Origin: Klebsormidium nitens
Lineage: Eukaryota > Streptophyta > Klebsormidiophyceae > Klebsormidiales > Klebsormidiaceae
Direction of reading: 5' to 3'
Length of the DNA stretch: 64,000 nucleotides
NCBI GenBank assembly: GCA_000708835.1
Contig: DF237003.1
Span: 1 to 64,000, forward strand
This document shows, in pieces, positions 59,201 to 64,000 of the stretch. The notes under the pieces are model-generated. The model had not been told where the DNA came from. It was given only the letters and a program-made list of their open reading frames with translations, and did not search any database. Positions within the stretch are counted from its first letter, which is position 1. Every line of letters begins with the position of its first letter. Made by a program: the position numbers and the translations under genes.

Positions 59201-62200
59201 GCCGGATCGTCTGTCTCAGACAGCTGGTTCCGAGTGGCTATTGCCGGTGCGGAATTGTCGGGTCACGACCGTCTATCCGGAATTGCGAACCCAAGTTCAA
59301 GTTTTACACAAGCGAGTGTGGATCTGCAAAATCTTTCCTGCGACACACGTTCTCGAGATCCTGGGAAACGAACACTTGCGGCAATTATCTAGGACTCTCG
59401 ACATCAAAGTAAGTGATGGATCGTTTGAGAGGATGCCATTTACACCTGGTCTCGCAGAAGAGCGAATAAAGGAGCCATCAAAATCGATCAGGGCCAAAAG
59501 GTGGCTCTTCTGCTAGACGGCGAAGGAAAGAGAATACGATAGACGTGACCTTGCAAGCGGGTTAGCTAGAATGGTCGGAGGCCTTGTCTTACGTCCGCAC
59601 TGTTCTGCGTGAAGTTAGAGTTCCTGACGTCTATGGCTGTCCCATCAGCGTACAGGGCCCCTCCGCCGGAAGATGCGCTGTTGTTCACAAACTGGCAAGC
59701 TGTGATGGTGGCGTTTCCCTGGTAGTAGATCGCACCTGCACCACCAGACTTACTTTAAGAATGATGAAACCAGGCTTCAGATTATTCTGCGGCTCCGCTT
59801 CTACGTGAGACGCCGTTCGAAGCAATGACAAGGATTACTAGTATGGATCGAAGCCTGTAGCCTTGTTGAACGGTCGAAGAGGAAGAGTCGAAGGGTATCA
59901 TATAGCAACTTGACATCACTCACAACAAAGGACCTTGAGCGTAAATCTGCTGTCTGTTCAGCAGAGAGCTGCAGTAGCCCCGTGCAGTTGGGTGCAAATC
60001 ATGAAAGGCTGGACGCTTTCGGACCCTCTGCCCTTCGTGCTTCTGCGCAGGCAAGCTCGATTTCATTTCCTCCCAGGGATGTGCCCAGACCGTTCTGTCT
60101 TTGAGTACTGCCTTTGAGTACGGTGTGGGCGAGTGCAAAGTGAAGAGAGATGGGCGGAGAGAAGCGCCTCTTCCCGTTTCAGCCAAGAGGCTTTTCCGTG
60201 TCCCTTGGCAACGCCCTCCCGTTTATCTTCCCTGATCAAGCCTCTCCCATCTCCGCAACTGGTGATTGCCCCCTTTCTCCTCACTCTTCGGTCGTGCAAG
60301 CAGTCCTTCCCGGTTTGCTCTACACGTGTTCTCCCGCTCCATCGTTTCAAGATATAATCTCACCTCCGTACGACGCACGGTTGTTGGTGAACAGCACGGT
60401 ATCGGCCACCAAGTATGTAGACGACCGCGCATAGATCGCGCCGCCGTATGTCCCGCTCGAGGTGCTCGATCTGGAGGTCTGCAAAACGAACCATTTCGTA
60501 AGCCGGAAATTGCGGCGCATGGGTGTCTTACATGGACTCTCAATTGTGTGCTGAAGCACCTTCATGGGGACAAGGAGAAAGCTGATGCTAGGGCTTTCTG
60601 GAACCTAGTGAATCACCGTCGGATTCGATCGAGCGGTTCCAAGTTTCGTGAACCGCAGTCGAACAGCCTCCAATCGGACGGTTTGCGCGTTGAAAGGAGC
60701 CCTCACTAATATTGGACGATGTCAATTGTATTTTGACAGCCCCAGCCTTTGCTTCGTTCCAGTACCGACTCTCTTTTCTCCGCTCTTTCATGACACGACA
60801 TCAAGCAGCAAGAAAACGCTTCCCTTTGCAAGGACGATTGCAGGCACCAGGAATTCCAACGCGCAGTTACAAGAAAGCGAAACCCTTTTGATCATGATTT
60901 CTCCTAATCCCTGAGCGCAGCATGACAGCGATCCGCCACATACACGTGCCCTCTAACGAGCGGCCCTGGCAGTGCTACGAGAGATGAATTTGAGCAGTGG
61001 CCAAGGTAAGAAGCTCAGGAATCTAAGCTGAGGAGCGGCTTTCGGCTACAGATCCGACGTGGAGAGTTTCGAAAGCAGGGGCACTCACATCGCCTTTGTC
61101 CAGCCACAGGTTCCGGAAGATGACGTTCCCGGCGTTTGCAGCGACGTCGAAGAGTCGCAGCTGCAAGGAGAGTTATCTTCTACAAAATAGTAACACAATC
61201 GCACCCTGCTTACAGACACGATCTTGTTATGATTTGGTTTCATGAATTTGATTGGCATCTCAGACTTGGGTGCAATGTTTGGAGTTGGAGTCTATGTAGA
61301 GGGCTAGGCATGATCGTCTCTGTAAGCATCAAGTGCTCCCTCACAGCCAAGAGAATGCGGCACATATGTTTGGCTCTGCAGTTGGGATTCGACATCCGTG
61401 TATGCTAAGCAAGAGGCCGGACGAGCATTACATGCATTTCAGAATAGATGAAGAATATAGTCTCAAGAAACAGCCCGAACCCTTGGTTGAAGCCAGACAA
61501 ACAAGCAATGGACAATCTGCCATGTCAGACCGGAGACAAGGAGAATCGGTACCGGACGGAAGATTAAGGCCGGGGCCTGTTGGAACCTCAATAGCGACGT
61601 CACCCCTGTCTGCATTTCTCATTGACGCCGTCCGATTGTCGGCACCACAACATCTGACGGCGTGAACGAAGTTTGAAACCCGATTCTTGGGTTGCTGAGT
61701 CTTGTGCACAGCAGAGGTCCAATAGCAGCTTATTGAGTTCCGACGCTTCAGAACCGGAGGAGTCTACGTTTCGATTGACATAACCCGATTTCCAACTGGC
61801 CCCAGCCTCAGCTTCTTCCTGGTACCGATTCTCCTGATCCCCGCTCTGTCAGCCTGCTGCTCCAGAGCATTGAGCGGTGAGTCGCCAATATAAGGGCACA
61901 GAGGAGGACGATAGCTTACGCTGGTGGTACTCGTGGATGGCGCAGCGTAGATGCGGCAGCCGGGAGAAGGGCATTGCCCAACTAGGGTGATGGACCGCTG
62001 GATCCCAATGGTGGCAGAAAGCGCAATGTCGCTGCAGGGGGGCACCCAAAAAACCTTTTGTTTAGCTAGGAGATTAATACACATGGACAGAGTGAGAGCT
62101 GGAGGTGTGCAACGGGGAGATTTGGGTCAGCTAACTGCGTCAACAGTTTGTTATGAATCTGAAGCGCAGCCATGCAGCTGATCTGTTGGGGGCGTATTAG

Positions 62201-63664
62201 ACAGGACTGTGTAGGCCGATGAAAGGGGACTTGAGATTGCGAAGACTGCATATCTACCACGTCATTGAGACGGGCTCCTCGGTTGAGTACTCAAGAGTAG
62301 AAGGCAGACACGACAAAGTCAAATAGCACGGAATGTCACAAACTTCAGGCCCTGGACATGTAAAACCTTCCCTGTTGCAGCCAACAGCGCTCACTTGCAA
62401 ATGTTGACGATCGCATCCCCCGCCAGGTTGCTAGCGGCGCTTTGCAGCCCCAAAGCGTCCTGCACGCCGACGCACGCCTGCCCCGCAACTGCAAAGGAAT
62501 CCGAAGACTTTGATTTACAGGAGTATAAGGTTTGGCGATCGTTCTCATCCGAACTGCCCGGCCTTGCATCTGGAACCATAAAGTCTTGTTGAATTCTCAA
62601 CTTTCTTGTCCGTTTGCAGTGGCGTGCAAGTATCGTATGAGTAGCACTCCGATGGTGTACAAACCCTTGCTCAAGCAAATGTTGCTTTCTGGGGGCAGAA
62701 TTTTGACCCTCTGCGATGTACGGAAGAGCTCCTCAGAATCTCCTGAGCAGCCACCCCCGAATTGCCCACATTTGTGCGATTGCAGTTTCCCAGCCACCCC
62801 CTGTGAGCCCACATTCGACATTTGATTCTGGTTCCAATTTGCAGGTCTTGGCAATTGAAGATGCTGCAGGCAGATACCAAAACAGCCCATCCCACAGCAA
62901 GCTTGTTCGGTCAAGGTGGTAGTATCTTTAATTGTAAGAGCCCGCTTCTGTCCAACGCTGCTCAATGTGCCGTCCAAGCAACACCGTGAGTGGCACGGGA
63001 ACAAATATTGCGACCTTAGAATGCAAAAGCTGTGGCGAATTTGTGACAATGCTGTTTCAAAGCCTTGCCATTTACAGAAAACAAGAACGTCCCGCTCAAA
63101 AACCTGGCCCGTATACCCACGCACATTCTTCAACAACAATTGCCCAATTGAAAGCATTCTTTGTCCAGATATGCCGTCACCAACTTCTTAGTACCGACAG
63201 ATTACTTTCAACAGGACCAACCCTACCATTGGATAGCCTGTTTCCTTATAATAGCCGTCCAGATTCACAATCTTGGCAGTCGCGAGCTGTAACACACCCC
63301 GAACACCTCCTGTGTCGATGTGCCCCATAATGTGGTAATTTCCAGCCATGTCCGCGCTTGACCAAAACTTCAGGTAAACCCTCAGAGTGGGTGCCCCTCA
63401 CTTCCCAAGCATTGCCAAGCTTCTCGCAATTACAATTCCCTGTGAGAATTGCCTGAAAGCCCCAAGAAACCCTTCCTTGTCACGAGGCTCCACTTTGCGC
63501 CATCGTTAGAAAAGCCCACGAGTCCCTCAATGCTCACAATTTCAAGGGAGAAACCGCGCATTGCCACAATTCTCTGGCTGTGGCTCACCTCCATTCATCC
63601 GGCTAGCGCAGAAGACCACCGTCAGCCAAAAGGCGGCCAATGCCGCTGCCTTTGGGGGCAACAT
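50291..63664 (-). CDS. Receptor-like kinase with a beta-helix-type ectodomain and an EGF-like module
   Basis: Exons (minus strand): 63664-63589, 62488-62395, 62031-61920, 61160-61089, 60478-60364, 59735-59593, 58855-58743, 58009-57937, 57160-56881, 56551-56351, 55788-55420, 54919-54729, 54142-53983, 53175-53021, 52399-52289, 51764-51651 and 50713-50291. All phases agree, giving about 933 residues. Residues 1 to about 22 are a signal peptide. Residues 30-358 hold short repeats of the type GGAIYA...[12 protein letters not shown], typical of right-handed beta-helix (pectin-lyase-like) folds. About 360-400 is EGF-like with six Cys. After a Pro/Thr linker, a membrane helix (about 485-511) precedes RKKKR. 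The kinase (about 570-840) has [25 protein letters not shown] and APEY, so it looks active and of RD type. It should sense an extracellular, perhaps polysaccharide, ligand; that is inference. An extra exon in 62489-63588 is possible. Confidence 0.88.
53824..53890 (-). repeat. Intronic duplicate of the 3' end of kinase exon 13
   Basis: About 67 bp resemble 53977-54043 (end of exon 13 plus its donor) at an offset of 153 bp. On the minus strand it still reads [14 protein letters not shown] followed by a GTGAGT donor. It lacks the rest of the exon and lies within the intron, so it is probably a pseudo-exon left by local duplication. Confidence 0.75.
54391..54470 (-). repeat. Intronic duplicate of the 5' end of kinase exon 13
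   Basis: About 80 bp resemble 54071-54150 (start of exon 13 and its acceptor) at an offset of 320 bp and still read [18 protein letters not shown] on the minus strand. A third, shorter copy of the acceptor part lies near 54287-54310. With the copy at 53824, exon 13 is flanked on both sides by pieces of itself. Confidence 0.72.
57152..57468 (-). repeat. 106-bp tandem repeat (three copies) carrying a splice acceptor
   Basis: Units start at 57152, 57258 and 57364. The first overlaps the beginning of receptor-kinase exon 9, so each copy repeats the TTGCAG acceptor and the first codons of the exon. The third copy is the most diverged. The extra acceptors could capture splicing, though the frames behind them run into non-beta-helix sequence. 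Confidence 0.8.
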
Positions 63665-64000
63665 TGCCTTTTGACGTCCTTGCAGTGAGGTTACTGTTCT
63701 GCCTGATATTCAAATAAAATTACGAGTTGACTGTTCCTCAGCAGCTCAGCTAGCGGAGTTTAGCAGCTACAGGTCGCCATACGGGCTCTTTGTGTGCGTT
63801 CCATGGAGGGGAAGTGAGCTCTCTGCTTCCCCAAAAGCTTTCACAAAATTTCAGCTTTGTAGTCTTAGAGTCGCAGCTGCAGGAAAGAATGACATTGAAA
63901 GAAGCTAGGTACAGCTCAGCAATCAGTATAGAGCTCTGCATTGTCTGCACACTAACTGCACAGCTTCCTGAGCAGCCGCGTCACGGGCCACGGCTTCAAT
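63665..64000. promoter_or_regulatory. Upstream region of the receptor kinase gene
   Basis: About 340 bp upstream of the signal-peptide start codon. No gene is supported and no clear TATA box is seen. Assigned by position only. Confidence 0.35.

Noticed and set aside
63361-63450. Possible extra exon of the receptor kinase ([13 protein letters not shown]-like)
   Set aside because: The acceptor is good, but its donor phase does not match the next exon without a further exon, so it was left out of the model.
1-64000. tRNA and rRNA genes
   Set aside because: Several GGTTCGA motifs (for example near 15368, 16626, 41569 and 44195) were looked at by eye, but none sits in a convincing cloverleaf context. 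A tRNAscan-type run would be needed to exclude them.

Overview
The window is nuclear DNA of a eukaryote, most likely a streptophyte (charophyte) alga, and Klebsormidium is my best guess. Genes are broken by many phase-consistent GT-AG introns. The proteins are plant-like: a land-plant-type PIN4 parvulin, a plant GT90 glycosyltransferase, receptor-like kinases, a class III chitinase and a dehydrin-like protein. The left edge holds a Ty3/gypsy element carrying its own cytosine-5 DNA methyltransferase, a type I recall being reported from Klebsormidium (de Mendoza et al. 2018; from memory, not checked). Intron-exon models were built by hand from splice signals, reading phase and family resemblance.

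Layout. 1-6651: a decayed Ty3/gypsy element ordered protease, DNA methyltransferase, RT, RNase H, integrase, PHD finger, followed by an LTR-like repeat. 6747-8647 (-): PIN4, five exons. 9251-14734 (+): GT90 O-glycosyltransferase, seven exons, divergent from PIN4. 16004-21042 (+): two-RRM RNA-binding protein with two candidate terminal exons. 24027-25110 and 25291-26790 (+): two small hydrophilic LEA-like proteins, the second with a dehydrin K-like segment. 28408-30761 (-): LRR receptor-like protein without a kinase. 32281-32816: a TTAA-bounded MITE-like element. 33162-34862 (+): GH18 chitinase with an N-terminal cysteine-rich module. 34863-44460: about 9.6 kb with no recognisable gene. 44460-46230 (-): frameshifted Sel1-repeat pseudogene. 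46809-47021 (-): LINE 3' fragment. 47168-48979 (-): secreted cysteine-rich protein with a phospholipase A2 active-site motif. 50291-63664 (-): a 17-exon receptor kinase with a beta-helix-like ectodomain, an EGF-like module, one membrane span and a complete kinase domain.

Together. The right two thirds is rich in cell-surface and secreted proteins (LRR receptor, chitinase, PLA2-like protein, receptor kinase), which suits perception of or defence against microbes. The LEA/dehydrin pair suits an alga that survives drying. These links are inference from gene content. The strongest discovery candidates are the methyltransferase-plus-PHD retrotransposon, the beta-helix receptor kinase with duplicated exon fragments in its introns, and the PLA2-like protein.
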